Shown here: positions 8,279 through 16,671 of the stretch, piece by piece | Layout of the letters: each line of letters opens with the position of its first letter | Position numbering within the stretch: position 1 is the stretch's first letter | Origin: Pseudomonas sp. UBA5706 | GTDB lineage: Bacteria > Pseudomonadota > Gammaproteobacteria > Pseudomonadales > Pseudomonadaceae | DNA length: 64,000 nt | Reading direction: 5' to 3' | Assembly: GCF_002419965.1 (NCBI RefSeq) | Contig: NZ_DIHC01000042.1 | Span: 10,059 to 74,058 of the forward strand | Translations under genes and position numbers: made by a program | The notes under the pieces: generated by a model | The model's database searches: none | What the model was told of the DNA's origin: nothing | What the model saw: only the letters and a program-made list of their open reading frames with translations

Positions 8279-9105
8279 TCGAGATCGCTCGCGGCTCCGT
8301 CAACAAGATGTCCACGCGGCTTGATGCCACGCGGGTCGAATATGCATTTCGCCTGGGCGATTCGCAAATCCCGGTCAATCCGCTGATCGGCAAGACTGTA
8401 CGCCTTGAGTACCTGGGCGCGATTCACTGCAACCATTGCGGCCGCCGTACCAAGACCAGCTTCAGCCAGGGCTACTGCTACCCCTGCATGCAGAAGCTGG
8501 CGCAGTGTGACATCTGCATCATGAGCCCGGAGAGGTGCCATCACGAGCATGGCACCTGCCGAGATCCGTCATGGGGCGAGCAATTCTGCATGACCGACCA
8601 CGTGGTCTACCTGGCCAATTCGTCGGGCGTGAAAGTCGGTATCACGCGCTCTACCCAGTTACCCACCCGTTGGCTGGATCAGGGCGCCAGCCAGGCGCTG
8701 CCAATCGTGCGCGTAGCGACGCGCCAGCAGTCCGGTTTCGTCGAAGATCTGTTTCGCAGCCAGGTCGCTGACCGTACCAACTGGCGCGCGCTGCTCAAGG
8801 GCGATGCCCCTACGGTTGACCTGGCTGCCATTCGTCAGCAACTGTTCGAGTCCTGCGCCGAGGGCTTGGCCGGACTGCAAGCGCGTTTCGGTTTGCAGGC
8901 CATTCAACTGCTCAACGATGTCGATCTGGTCCAGATCAACTATCCGGTCGAGGCGTATCCGACCAAGATCGTCAGCTTCAATCTGGACAAGAACCCCATC
9001 GCCGAGGGCACGTTGCTGGGCATCAAGGGTCAATACCTGATCTTCGACACCGGCGTGATCAACATCCGCAAATACACGGCGTATCAGCTCGCTGTGCATC
9101 ACTAG
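8275..9105 (+). CDS. DUF2797 family protein with zinc-ligand cluster and GIY-YIG-like region
   Basis: The product of 276 residues, starting at TTG 8275, matches DUF2797, a family without assigned function. Residues about 45-90 contain many Cys and His (HCNHCGRR, CYPC, CDIC, CHHEHGTC), consistent with one or two zinc sites. Next comes VYLANSSGVKVGITR followed by an Arg-Trp and then FVEDLF and DRTNW, an order that resembles a GIY-YIG nuclease core; that relation is my inference. The TTG overlaps the DUF1315 stop, and a longer reading from 8218 lies wholly within the upstream gene. pepN follows 52 bases later. Confidence 0.78.
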   Translation: MIEIARGSVNKMSTRLDATRVEYAFRLGDSQIPVNPLIGKTVRLEYLGAIHCNHCGRRTKTSFSQGYCYPCMQKLAQCDICIMSPERCHHEHGTCRDPSWGEQFCMTDHVVYLANSSGVKVGITRSTQLPTRWLDQGASQALPIVRVATRQQSGFVEDLFRSQVADRTNWRALLKGDAPTVDLAAIRQQLFESCAEGLAGLQARFGLQAIQLLNDVDLVQINYPVEAYPTKIVSFNLDKNPIAEGTLLGIKGQYLIFDTGVINIRKYTAYQLAVHH

Positions 9106-9157
9106 CCAGTACCCGTGTATTCAGTAGCTAGCAGCTCACACGCATAAGGACAGAACC

Positions 9158-11821
9158 ATGCGCACCGAACAGCCGAAAATGATCTACCTGAAGGATTATC
9201 AGGCGCCTGAGTACCTTATTGACGAGACGCACCTGACCTTTGAATTGTTCGACGATCACACCCTGGTCCACGCGCAACTGGTCATGCGTCGCAATCCTGA
9301 GCGCGGTGCAGGCCTGCCGCCATTGGTGCTGGATGGCCAGTTGCTGGAACTGCAGTCGGTCAAGCTGGCTGACGTCGATCTGGCACCGGGCGACTACGAG
9401 TTGACCCCAGATAGCCTCACCGTCCAGCCGGCCTCCGAGACGTTCACCCTGGACACCAGCGTGAAGATCCACCCGGAAACCAACACCGCGCTGGAAGGGC
9501 TCTACAAGTCCAGCGGCATGTTCTGCACCCAGTGCGAGGCCGAAGGCTTTCGCAAGATCACCTATTATCTCGATCGCCCGGACGTGATGAGCACGTTCAC
9601 GACTACGGTCATTGCCAGCCAGCAGGACTTCCCGATTCTGCTGTCCAACGGCAACCTGATCGACCTCGGCCCGGAAGGCGATGATCGCCACTGGGTGACC
9701 TGGAAAGACCCGTTCAAGAAGCCCGCCTACCTGTTCGCACTGGTGGCCGGTGATCTGTGGTGCGTCGAAGACACCTTCGTCACCATGACCGAGCGCAAGG
9801 TGACCTTGCGCATCTTCGTCGAGCCAGAAAACATCGACAAATGCCAACACGCCATGGACAGCCTGAAGAAGTCCATGCGCTGGGACGAAGAGGTCTATGG
9901 TCGCGAGTACGATCTGGACATCTTCATGATCGTGGCGGTCAATGACTTCAACATGGGCGCCATGGAAAACAAGGGCCTGAACATCTTCAACTCCAGCGCC
10001 GTGCTGGCTCGCGCCGAAACTGCGACCGACGCCGCGCACCAGCGGGTCGAGGCCATCGTTGCCCACGAGTACTTCCACAACTGGTCGGGCAACCGCGTGA
10101 CCTGCCGAGACTGGTTCCAGCTGTCGCTCAAGGAAGGCTTTACCGTATTCCGTGATTCCGGCTTCTCGGCCGACATGAATTCGGCCACGGTCAAGCGTAT
10201 CCAGGACGTCGCCTATCTGCGCACTCATCAGTTCGCCGAAGACGCCGGTCCCATGGCGCACGCCGTGCGCCCGGACAGTTTCATCGAGATTTCCAACTTC
10301 TACACCCTGACCGTGTACGAAAAGGGCTCGGAAGTCGTCGGCATGATCCACACCCTGCTGGGCGCCGAGGGTTTCCGCAAAGGCAGCGATCTGTATTTCG
10401 AACGCCACGACGGTCAGGCCGTAACCTGCGACGACTTCGTCAAGGCCATGGAAGATGCCAATGGCATTGACCTGACCCAGTTCAAGCGCTGGTATTCGCA
10501 AGCCGGCACTCCACGTCTGGCGGTGACCGAGGCTTACGATGCAGCGGGCAAAACCTATAGCCTGACCTTCCGCCAGAGTGCGCCGAGCACCCCGGGGCAG
10601 CCAGGGGATGAGAAAAAGCCGTTCGTCATTCCGGTGTCGCTTGGCCTGCTGGACAAGCAAGGTCAGGAAATCGCCCTGCGTCTGTCGGGCGAGTCCTCGG
10701 CATCGGGGACATCGCGGGTGATCGCGGTGACCGAAGCCGAGCAGACATTCACCTTCGTAGACATTGCCGAGCAACCGCTGCCCTCTTTGCTGCGTGGCTT
10801 CTCGGCGCCGGTGAAGCTGAGCTTTCCATACAACCGCGATCAATTGATGTTCCTGATGCAGCACGACAGCGATGGCTTCAATCGCTGGGATGCCGGTCAG
10901 CAATTGTCGGTTCAGGTGTTGCAGGAGCTGATCGCTCAGCATCAGCAAGGCGAGCCGCTGGTGCTGGATCAGCGTCTTGTAACGGCGCTGGCCGCGGTAT
11001 TGGCCGACGAGCGTCTGGATCAGGCCATGGTTGCGGAAATGCTCTCGCTGCCGGGCGAGGCCTATCTCATCGAAATCAGCGAAGTGGCCGATGTCGATGC
11101 TATTCACGCCGCCCGCGAGTTCGCGCGTCTGCAATTGGCCAACAGCCTGAATGACGTGCTGTGGAAGCGTTATCAGACCAACCGCGAGCTGTCGAAGAAG
11201 ACCGCGTACGTGGCCGAGTCCGAGCACTTTGCGCGCCGCGCGTTGCAGAACATTGCACTGTCCTACCTGATGTTGACCGGCAAACCGCAGGTGTTGAACG
11301 CTGCCATCGAGCAGTTCGACAACACCGACAACATGACCGAGCGTCTGACCGCGCTGGCGGTGCTGGTCAACTCGCCGTTCGAAGACGAGAAAGCCAAAGC
11401 GCTGGCAGTGTTCGCCGAGAACTTCAAGGACAACGCCCTGGTCATGGATCAGTGGTTCAGCGTTCAGGCTGGCAGTACGTTGCCGGGCGGGCTGGAGCGG
11501 GTGAAAGCGCTGATGCAACATCCGGCGTTCACGATGAAGAATCCGAACAAGGTGCGCGCGTTGATCGGCGCGTTTGCGGGGCAGAACCTGATTAACTTCC
11601 ACGCGGCGGACGGTTCGGGGTATCGCTTCCTGGCGGATCTGGTGATCGAGTTGAACGGGTTTAACCCGCAGATCGCTTCCCGCCAGTTGGCACCGCTGAC
11701 TCGCTGGCGCAAGTATGACGACAAACGTCAGGCGTTGATGAAGGGCGAGCTGGAACGCATTCGGGCGTCGGGGCAGTTGTCCCCGGATGTGTTTGAGGTG
11801 GTGAGCAAAAGCCTGGCTTGA
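9158..11821 (+). CDS. pepN: Aminopeptidase N
   Basis: PepN is a cytoplasmic M1-family zinc aminopeptidase that finishes degradation of peptides released by ATP-dependent proteases. The 887-residue length is normal. The substrate motif GAMEN is present, and the zinc site is HEYFH (H303, E304, H307) with the third ligand E326 in LKEGFT. The C-terminal half is the helical domain that covers the active site. The gene begins with ATG at 9158 after AAGGA and ends before a clear terminator. Its position downstream of nadK, phosphoesterase, rhomboid, DUF1315 and DUF2797 is, from memory, conserved in Pseudomonas. Confidence 0.97.
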   Translation: MRTEQPKMIYLKDYQAPEYLIDETHLTFELFDDHTLVHAQLVMRRNPERGAGLPPLVLDGQLLELQSVKLADVDLAPGDYELTPDSLTVQPASETFTLDTSVKIHPETNTALEGLYKSSGMFCTQCEAEGFRKITYYLDRPDVMSTFTTTVIASQQDFPILLSNGNLIDLGPEGDDRHWVTWKDPFKKPAYLFALVAGDLWCVEDTFVTMTERKVTLRIFVEPENIDKCQHAMDSLKKSMRWDEEVYGREYDLDIFMIVAVNDFNMGAMENKGLNIFNSSAVLARAETATDAAHQRVEAIVAHEYFHNWSGNRVTCRDWFQLSLKEGFTVFRDSGFSADMNSATVKRIQDVAYLRTHQFAEDAGPMAHAVRPDSFIEISNFYTLTVYEKGSEVVGMIHTLLGAEGFRKGSDLYFERHDGQAVTCDDFVKAMEDANGIDLTQFKRWYSQAGTPRLAVTEAYDAAGKTYSLTFRQSAPSTPGQPGDEKKPFVIPVSLGLLDKQGQEIALRLSGESSASGTSRVIAVTEAEQTFTFVDIAEQPLPSLLRGFSAPVKLSFPYNRDQLMFLMQHDSDGFNRWDAGQQLSVQVLQELIAQHQQGEPLVLDQRLVTALAAVLADERLDQAMVAEMLSLPGEAYLIEISEVADVDAIHAAREFARLQLANSLNDVLWKRYQTNRELSKKTAYVAESEHFARRALQNIALSYLMLTGKPQVLNAAIEQFDNTDNMTERLTALAVLVNSPFEDEKAKALAVFAENFKDNALVMDQWFSVQAGSTLPGGLERVKALMQHPAFTMKNPNKVRALIGAFAGQNLINFHAADGSGYRFLADLVIELNGFNPQIASRQLAPLTRWRKYDDKRQALMKGELERIRASGQLSPDVFEVVSKSLA

Positions 11822-11840
11822 TCTCAGGCGTTTGAGGAGG

Positions 11841-11874
11841 AGGGCCGCCCGGAGTATTCGGGTGGCCCTTTTTC
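11841..11874 (+). terminator. Rho-independent terminator after pepN
   Basis: AGGGCCGCCCG and CGGGTGGCCCT pair over 11 bases (one G-T wobble) around a short loop and run into a T tract. It lies 20 bases after the pepN stop. The remaining gap to queD (11875-12194, about 320 bases) holds no gene I can support. Confidence 0.85.
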
Positions 11875-12194
11875 TGTCGTGGGTTTTAATACAGCGCGAT
11901 TGTGGTGCATCGGTTATCCGTGTCGGCGCGAATTATTATCCGTTTTAACGCCCGAACTGCTTCCACGCCGTCGAGTTACTTGCACACGCCGTAATACCGC
12001 CCCAGCCCCAAGTAACCAAGTGCTTATTCCTGATCGAGCACCCCCTTCATCCGAGCACCCGCGCTCAGGCAACGAAGCGCCACCTGCCTTCGGTCCGCAC
12101 CCACATCGCGATTTGTATTGCTTGGGCTTGCGTGCAAGAAGAGCAAAAGCAGGGATGCACGCCTCGCGCAAAGACGCGTTCGATGCGCAGCCTA

Positions 12195-12551
12195 TCAGTC
12201 GCCGCGATATACGCAGCCACTGGTGCAGGTTTCATGAATGCGAATAGCTGACAGCTCTGGCAGCAGCGGTTTTAACTCGTTCCAGATCCACTTCACCAAC
12301 ACTTCGCTGGTCGGGTTTTCAAGGCCCGGAATGTCGTTGAGGTAGTTATGGTCCAGACGCTCGTAGAGCGGCTTGAAGAGGGTTTTGATCTCTGAGAAGT
12401 CGCGAATCCAGCCGGTATGCGGATCGGGTTCGCCTTGCAGATAAATCGCGACCCGGAAGGAGTGCCCGTGCAGACGCCCGCACTTGTGGCCTTGCGGTAC
12501 ATGGGGGAGGCGATGGGCGGATTCGAATGTAAATTCCTTGAAGATTTCCAC
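12195..12551 (-). CDS. queD: 6-carboxy-5,6,7,8-tetrahydropterin synthase
   Basis: QueD converts dihydroneopterin triphosphate to carboxytetrahydropterin, the second step of queuosine (7-deazaguanine) synthesis. The 118-residue protein keeps the zinc histidines H13, H28 and H30 (in SAHRL and LHGHSF), the catalytic C24 in HKCGRLHGH, and the C-terminal IRIHETCTSGCVY. The start codon is GTG at 12551. It stands 119 bases downstream of the patatin-like gene on the same strand, without other queuosine genes nearby. I looked for a preQ1 riboswitch upstream and saw none. Confidence 0.95.
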   Translation of the reverse strand: MEIFKEFTFESAHRLPHVPQGHKCGRLHGHSFRVAIYLQGEPDPHTGWIRDFSEIKTLFKPLYERLDHNYLNDIPGLENPTSEVLVKWIWNELKPLLPELSAIRIHETCTSGCVYRGD

Positions 12552-12670
12552 GGTATTGAGAGCCTTGAAGAGGGGCGGTCGCCTGAGCGAAAAATGCAGG
12601 TGGCGAGTTTACCAGCAATGGTTTGCCCAGGGACAGGCGAGGCCTGATCACCAGGTTAAGTCAGTCCGTT

Positions 12671-13753
12671 TCAAGCCAGCGCTTCAAGCCTTGCGGCTAA
12701 ACGTCCACTGTCCACCAGATCGATAAACTCATCGCCCAACCGTCGGCTCTGTTCCATGGCGGTTCGCCAATACCGCTGACGCTGCTGATCGTTGCCGACT
12801 AAACGCTTGAAGTCGTTGCGGTCCGGCAGCTTGCCAAAGGGCAGGCTCGCCAGGTATTCGCGAGACGGCGCCAGCAGCACGACATCCTGCAAACGACCGA
12901 GATCGCCGCGCCGCCACGGCAGGGTCTTATCGAACCAGCCGGGGATGATTTTGTCGGTGAAATGCGGATACAACACGATGTCGCTGCCGCTGTAGGGCAG
13001 GTCCAGGTGATAGTCCAGCAGTCCACCGTCGCGAAACGTACCCGGCCCGACACCTGGAATGTGCATCACGCCTTGCATCACCATCGGAATCGACCCCGAG
13101 GCCAGCAGCGCCTGACGCAAGTTGGAAGTATCGAGGTGCAGGCTGCGGGACGGAAAGTCCGTCAATTCCAGAAGCGGCGGGGCCAATCGCGAGTCGTGCA
13201 TGATCAGGCGCTCGAAATGCCGCGACAACCGTGCACGCCCCAGCAGGTTGTTGGCAATCACCGAGCCCAGGCCCAGCCCCAGGCTGCCGCGATGGTCCAG
13301 CGCCAGCAGCCCATGGCTTTTGACGATCATGATGTTGAGACGGTAATGCGGGTTGCTCAACACGCTGGCATCGCGGTCCTGTAACAGGTCATCGAGCATC
13401 TTCACGCAGCTGCTGCTGACCTCGGCCATGGTCACGCCTCTGGCGAAACGTTGCTCGTTGTAGAGCATGCCCAGCCGTTCGATGCCGGCCACGGGGTCGG
13501 GCAGGCAAGCACTGGCAAACCGCCAGGAGCCGATGGACGCGCCGATCAGCGAGCGTTGGCGCTCGAAGCGCGGCAGCCATTCTCCGAACAGGGCCAGGTC
13601 CAGACCCTGGATGCCCAGCGCCTTGGGACCGCCCGCGGCACCGGGAATGATGCCGACGTCTGCCGCAGCCAAGCCTTGCTCGCGGATCCGGGCCATTGCA
13701 CGTTTGCCGGCCTTGATCGTCAGCGCGGGCGTCTTGATGTGAATGGCGCTCAT
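12671..13753 (-). CDS. Patatin-like phospholipase family protein
   Basis: This 360-residue protein has the patatin Ser-Asp dyad: S73 in GASIG and D242 in RDGGLLDYH. The oxyanion loop reads GAAGGPKALG (about 38-47) rather than the classical GGGxRG, placing it in a divergent bacterial subgroup. Patatins are acyl hydrolases acting on phospholipids or other lipid esters; the substrate here is unknown. No signal peptide is present. I chose ATG 13753, which has GGAG eight bases upstream, over the longer frame from 13828. It diverges from the PepSY operon. Confidence 0.85.
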   Translation of the reverse strand: MSAIHIKTPALTIKAGKRAMARIREQGLAAADVGIIPGAAGGPKALGIQGLDLALFGEWLPRFERQRSLIGASIGSWRFASACLPDPVAGIERLGMLYNEQRFARGVTMAEVSSSCVKMLDDLLQDRDASVLSNPHYRLNIMIVKSHGLLALDHRGSLGLGLGSVIANNLLGRARLSRHFERLIMHDSRLAPPLLELTDFPSRSLHLDTSNLRQALLASGSIPMVMQGVMHIPGVGPGTFRDGGLLDYHLDLPYSGSDIVLYPHFTDKIIPGWFDKTLPWRRGDLGRLQDVVLLAPSREYLASLPFGKLPDRNDFKRLVGNDQQRQRYWRTAMEQSRRLGDEFIDLVDSGRLAARLEALA

Positions 13754-13860
13754 AGAGGCTCCTGGGGTGAACGAAGGCGGATTATATCCACTGGCGAGCG
13801 ATGGGAAAGTGCGGTCCCCGCCAAACATGAGGCCATGGGGCCGCGAGCGTTGAGGCTCGT

Positions 13861-13892
13861 TTCAGCTTCAATTAAGGTCGATTGGTTAGGGT
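13861..13892 (+). promoter_or_regulatory. BqsR/PmrA-type tandem box and possible promoter before the PepSY operon
   Basis: TTCAG-CTTCAA-TTAAG (13861-13876) matches the tandem BqsR box TTAAG-N6-TTAAG at 9 of 10 fixed bases. It ends 54 bases before the first PepSY ATG. TAGGGT at 13887-13892 could be a weak -10, with the second half-site standing near the -35 region as in PmrA-type promoters. This suggests autoregulation by the response regulator encoded in the same operon. Confidence 0.5.
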
Positions 13893-13930
13893 GACTTCCG
13901 TCAACGAGACGACCACAACGGAGAGTCACC

Positions 13931-14239
13931 ATGAAAACCTTTACTGCCCTCATCGCTGCCAGCGCCTTCGTACTCACTGCCGGTTACGCACAGGCCAAGG
14001 ATCTGGGACCGGATGAGGCGCTCAGGCTGCGAGATGCGGGTATTATTCAGTCTTTCGAAAAGCTTAATGCCGCGGCGCTGGCCAAGCACCCGGGCGCAAC
14101 GGTGACCGAAACTGAACTGGAACAGGAATATGGCAAATACGTTTATCAGGTCGAACTGCGCGATGCCAAAGGCGTCGAGTGGGACGTCGAGTTCGATGCC
14201 ACCAATGGCCAGATCCTCAAAGATCATCAGGATACCTGA
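13931..14239 (+). CDS. Small periplasmic PepSY-domain protein (first of pair)
   Basis: The 102-residue product has a signal peptide ending near AQA-22 and one PepSY domain (about 25-100) with ELRDAKGVEWDVEFDATNGQIL typical of the fold. PepSY proteins are small periplasmic proteins often paired with two-component systems; homologues next to BqsRS/CarRS in P. aeruginosa are induced by that system. GGAGAG precedes the ATG. Its stop overlaps the second PepSY gene by one base. The role (metal binding, stress sensing or kinase modulation) is not shown by sequence. Confidence 0.88.
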   Translation: MKTFTALIAASAFVLTAGYAQAKDLGPDEALRLRDAGIIQSFEKLNAAALAKHPGATVTETELEQEYGKYVYQVELRDAKGVEWDVEFDATNGQILKDHQDT

Positions 14240-14568
14240 TGACCGCCGGTAAACGTCCCTCTGAACGTTTCGCTTACTGCCTGCTGACCACCTGCGTCGT
14301 CATGGCGTGCACGGTGTGTACGGCGCGGGACCTGAATCAGGATGAAGCGCTCAGGCTGCGCCAGCAGGGCGTGATTCTGCCGCTTGAGCAGTTCATCGAG
14401 CAGGCGTTGGGGCGTTATCCGGGCTCGAAACTGCTCGAAGCAGAGCTGGAGGAAAAGCACGAGGTGCTGGTCTACGAAATCGAGCTATTGACCTCGGACC
14501 ACGTGGTGCGCGAGCTGAAATTCGACGCCCGCACCAGTCGTCTGCTCGAAGACAAGGAAGATGATTGA
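14239..14568 (+). CDS. Small periplasmic PepSY-domain protein (second of pair)
   Basis: This 109-residue protein is a diverged duplicate of its neighbour: both share DEALRLR, a Gly-Val/Ile-Ile segment, a KHPG/RYPGS turn, and a C-terminal Glu-rich strand followed by FDAxxxxxLxD. Residues 1-29 form a signal peptide containing several cysteines (CLLTTCVVMACTVC), with cleavage probably near TA-29. The ATG at 14239 overlaps the previous stop, and its own stop overlaps the regulator start by one base. The tandem pair probably arose by duplication inside the operon. Confidence 0.85.
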   Translation: MTAGKRPSERFAYCLLTTCVVMACTVCTARDLNQDEALRLRQQGVILPLEQFIEQALGRYPGSKLLEAELEEKHEVLVYEIELLTSDHVVRELKFDARTSRLLEDKEDD

Positions 14569-15236
14569 TGCGCCTGTTACTGGTTGAAGACAACGTGCCT
14601 CTGGCCGACGAACTGATTAGCGCGCTCAGTCGCCAGGGTTATGCCGTGGATTGGCTGGCGGACGGGCGTGACGCGATCCATCAAGGGGCGAGCGAACCCT
14701 ACGATCTGATCGTGCTCGACCTGGGGTTGCCCGGTCTGCCGGGGCTCGATGTCCTGCAGCAATGGCGCACCGCAGGTCTGTCGACGCCGGTGCTGATCCT
14801 GACCGCCCGCGGCTCCTGGGCCGAACGGATCGAGGGGCTCAAGGCCGGTGCCGATGATTACCTGACCAAACCCTTTCACCCCGAAGAACTGCAACTGCGG
14901 ATTCAGGCGCTGCTACGCCGGGCTCGCGGGCTGGCCAATCAGCCGAGGCTGGAGGTGGCGGGACTGCATCTGGATGAGGGCCGTCAATGCGTGAACCGTG
15001 ACGGCGAAGACATTCAGCTCACTGCCGCCGAGTTTCGTCTGCTGCGCTATTTCATGCTGCACCCCGAGCAGATTCTCTCCAAGAGCCATCTGGCCGAGCA
15101 TTTGTATGATGGTGAAAACGAGCGCGACTCCAATGTGATCGAAGTGCACGTCAATCATTTGCGGCGAAAGCTGGGCCGCGCCGTGGTCCAGACGCGACGC
15201 GGCCAAGGCTATCGGTTCGGCGGGAGCGGCGGGTGA
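14568..15236 (+). CDS. bqsR: OmpR-family response regulator, BqsR/CarR-like
   Basis: The 222-residue regulator has a receiver domain (1-115) with phospho-acceptor D51, acidic E8/D9 and K101, and an OmpR-type winged helix (about 125-220) ending TRRGQGYRFGG. The gene order (two PepSY genes, regulator, kinase, chemoreceptor, permease, nuoN) matches, from memory, the BqsRS (CarRS) locus of P. aeruginosa, which answers extracellular Fe(II) and Ca2+. ATG 14568 overlaps the preceding stop. It probably binds the tandem box at 13861-13876. The symbol is assigned by synteny and family, not experiment. Confidence 0.85.
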   Translation: MRLLLVEDNVPLADELISALSRQGYAVDWLADGRDAIHQGASEPYDLIVLDLGLPGLPGLDVLQQWRTAGLSTPVLILTARGSWAERIEGLKAGADDYLTKPFHPEELQLRIQALLRRARGLANQPRLEVAGLHLDEGRQCVNRDGEDIQLTAAEFRLLRYFMLHPEQILSKSHLAEHLYDGENERDSNVIEVHVNHLRRKLGRAVVQTRRGQGYRFGGSGG

Positions 15237-16561
15237 GGTCGATCCAGCGAAGGCTGAGCCTGGGCCTGATCAGTGTGTTGCTGATCGTCGGGCTGGTGCT
15301 GGCGCAGGTCAGTCTGTGGCTGTTCGAGGTCGGGCTGCAGCGCTATCTGGAGTCCGGGCTGCGCAACGACGCCGAATTGCTGTTGATCGCCATCGTCCGT
15401 GGTCCCGACGGCCTGCAGCTGGACGAGCAGCGATTGGCCCCAGGCTATCAACGGCCATACTCGGGGCGTTATTTTCGTATCGATTTCGATGGCGGCCATT
15501 GGCGGTCGCGGTCGTTGTGGGACCTTGAATTGCCACAGCCCGACGACACCGGCCTGCACGCGGATCTGGAGCTGGAAAAGAGCAAGCAGTCCCTGTTGCT
15601 CCTGCATGCCGAATACCGCAAGTTCGGGCAGACGGTTTCCATCACGGTCGCTCAGGATTACACGCCGGTGCAGGCCAGCTTCGCCCGGGTGCAGCGTATC
15701 GGCCTGGGCCTGGGGCTGGCGGCGTTGATCCTTATCCTTCTATTGCAGCGCATCACCGTACGCCGCGCCTTGCGCCCGCTGGACCGGGCGCGCGAGCAGA
15801 TACTCCAGCTGCAACAGGGCCAGCGTTCGCAGCTCGATGAACAAGTGCCGTTGGAGCTTGAGCCACTGGTCGCACAGATCAATCACCTGCTGGCGCATAC
15901 CGAAGACAGCCTTAAACGTTCGCGCAATGCCCTGGGCAACCTGGGCCATGCCCTGAAGACACCTTTGGCGGTTTTGATAAGCCTCACCGAAGGCCAACAG
16001 CTTGAGCAGCACCCGCAGGTACGATCCAAACTGCGCGATCAGTTGCAGCAGATCCAGCAACGCCTGGAGCGTGAGCTCAACCGCGCGCGATTGTCCGGTG
16101 AAGCATTGCCGGGCGTGCGTTTTGATTGCGACGTCGAACTGCCGGCCCTGTTATCAACCGTGCGCATGATCCATGGCGAGCATCTGGATTTGACCTATCA
16201 CGTCGTGCCGGGGTTGGTTTTGCCCTGGGACCGGGAAGACACCCTGGAGCTGCTGGGTAACCTGCTGGACAACGCCTGCAAATGGGCCGATAGCCTGGTG
16301 CGCCTGACGGTCATCGAGGCGTCAGGGAGGTACTGCCTGCAGATCGATGATGACGGCCCCGGCATTCCCGACGCACAGCGCGCCGAGGTGCTGGGTCGTG
16401 GCAACCGCCTTGACGAGCAGGTGACCGGTCATGGGCTGGGGCTTGGCATCGTCAAGGATATCGTTCAGGCGTGGGGCGGTCGGATTCAACTGCTGCACAG
16501 CCCCTGCGGCGGTTTGCAGGTGCGTATCGACCTGCCGGAGCGCCAGGCCGCGCCACGCTAA
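15233..16561 (+). CDS. bqsS: Sensor histidine kinase, BqsS/CarS-like
   Basis: The 442-residue inner-membrane kinase has TM1 at about 8-27, a periplasmic sensor of about 125 residues, TM2 at about 156-171, a PhoQ-type H-box GHALKTPLAV with H239, and a HATPase domain (N-box LLDNACKW, then DDDGPGIP and GHGLGLGIV). The start is GTG 15233, overlapping the regulator stop. At residues 44-48 it reads R-N-D-A-E, where the P. aeruginosa BqsS Fe(II) motif is described as R-E-x-x-E; this may change metal response. It would phosphorylate the adjacent regulator. Confidence 0.85.
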   Translation: MRSIQRRLSLGLISVLLIVGLVLAQVSLWLFEVGLQRYLESGLRNDAELLLIAIVRGPDGLQLDEQRLAPGYQRPYSGRYFRIDFDGGHWRSRSLWDLELPQPDDTGLHADLELEKSKQSLLLLHAEYRKFGQTVSITVAQDYTPVQASFARVQRIGLGLGLAALILILLLQRITVRRALRPLDRAREQILQLQQGQRSQLDEQVPLELEPLVAQINHLLAHTEDSLKRSRNALGNLGHALKTPLAVLISLTEGQQLEQHPQVRSKLRDQLQQIQQRLERELNRARLSGEALPGVRFDCDVELPALLSTVRMIHGEHLDLTYHVVPGLVLPWDREDTLELLGNLLDNACKWADSLVRLTVIEASGRYCLQIDDDGPGIPDAQRAEVLGRGNRLDEQVTGHGLGLGIVKDIVQAWGGRIQLLHSPCGGLQVRIDLPERQAAPR

Positions 16562-16671
16562 TTCATTGGCCGATTGACTGCCGTCGCGACCTCAACTTTT
16601 GCTGTGCTGCGCCGTTAACCGATAGGGAGCCCTACGGCGTAACGCACACAATAAAAAAGGTCACGATACCT

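Noticed and set aside
9128..11602. 824-residue open frame antisense to pepN
   Set aside because: It is the frame-complement shadow of a GC-rich real gene; its composition (Gln/His/Arg/Gly rich, no hydrophobic core) is not protein-like and pepN is certain.
11879..12247. 122-residue plus-strand frame between pepN and queD
   Set aside because: It begins in the terminator region, has no ribosome site, overlaps queD on the other strand and shows no recognisable family.
12552..12670. preQ1 riboswitch before queD
   Set aside because: The 119-base gap lacks the pseudoknot layout and the A-rich tail expected of preQ1 aptamers.
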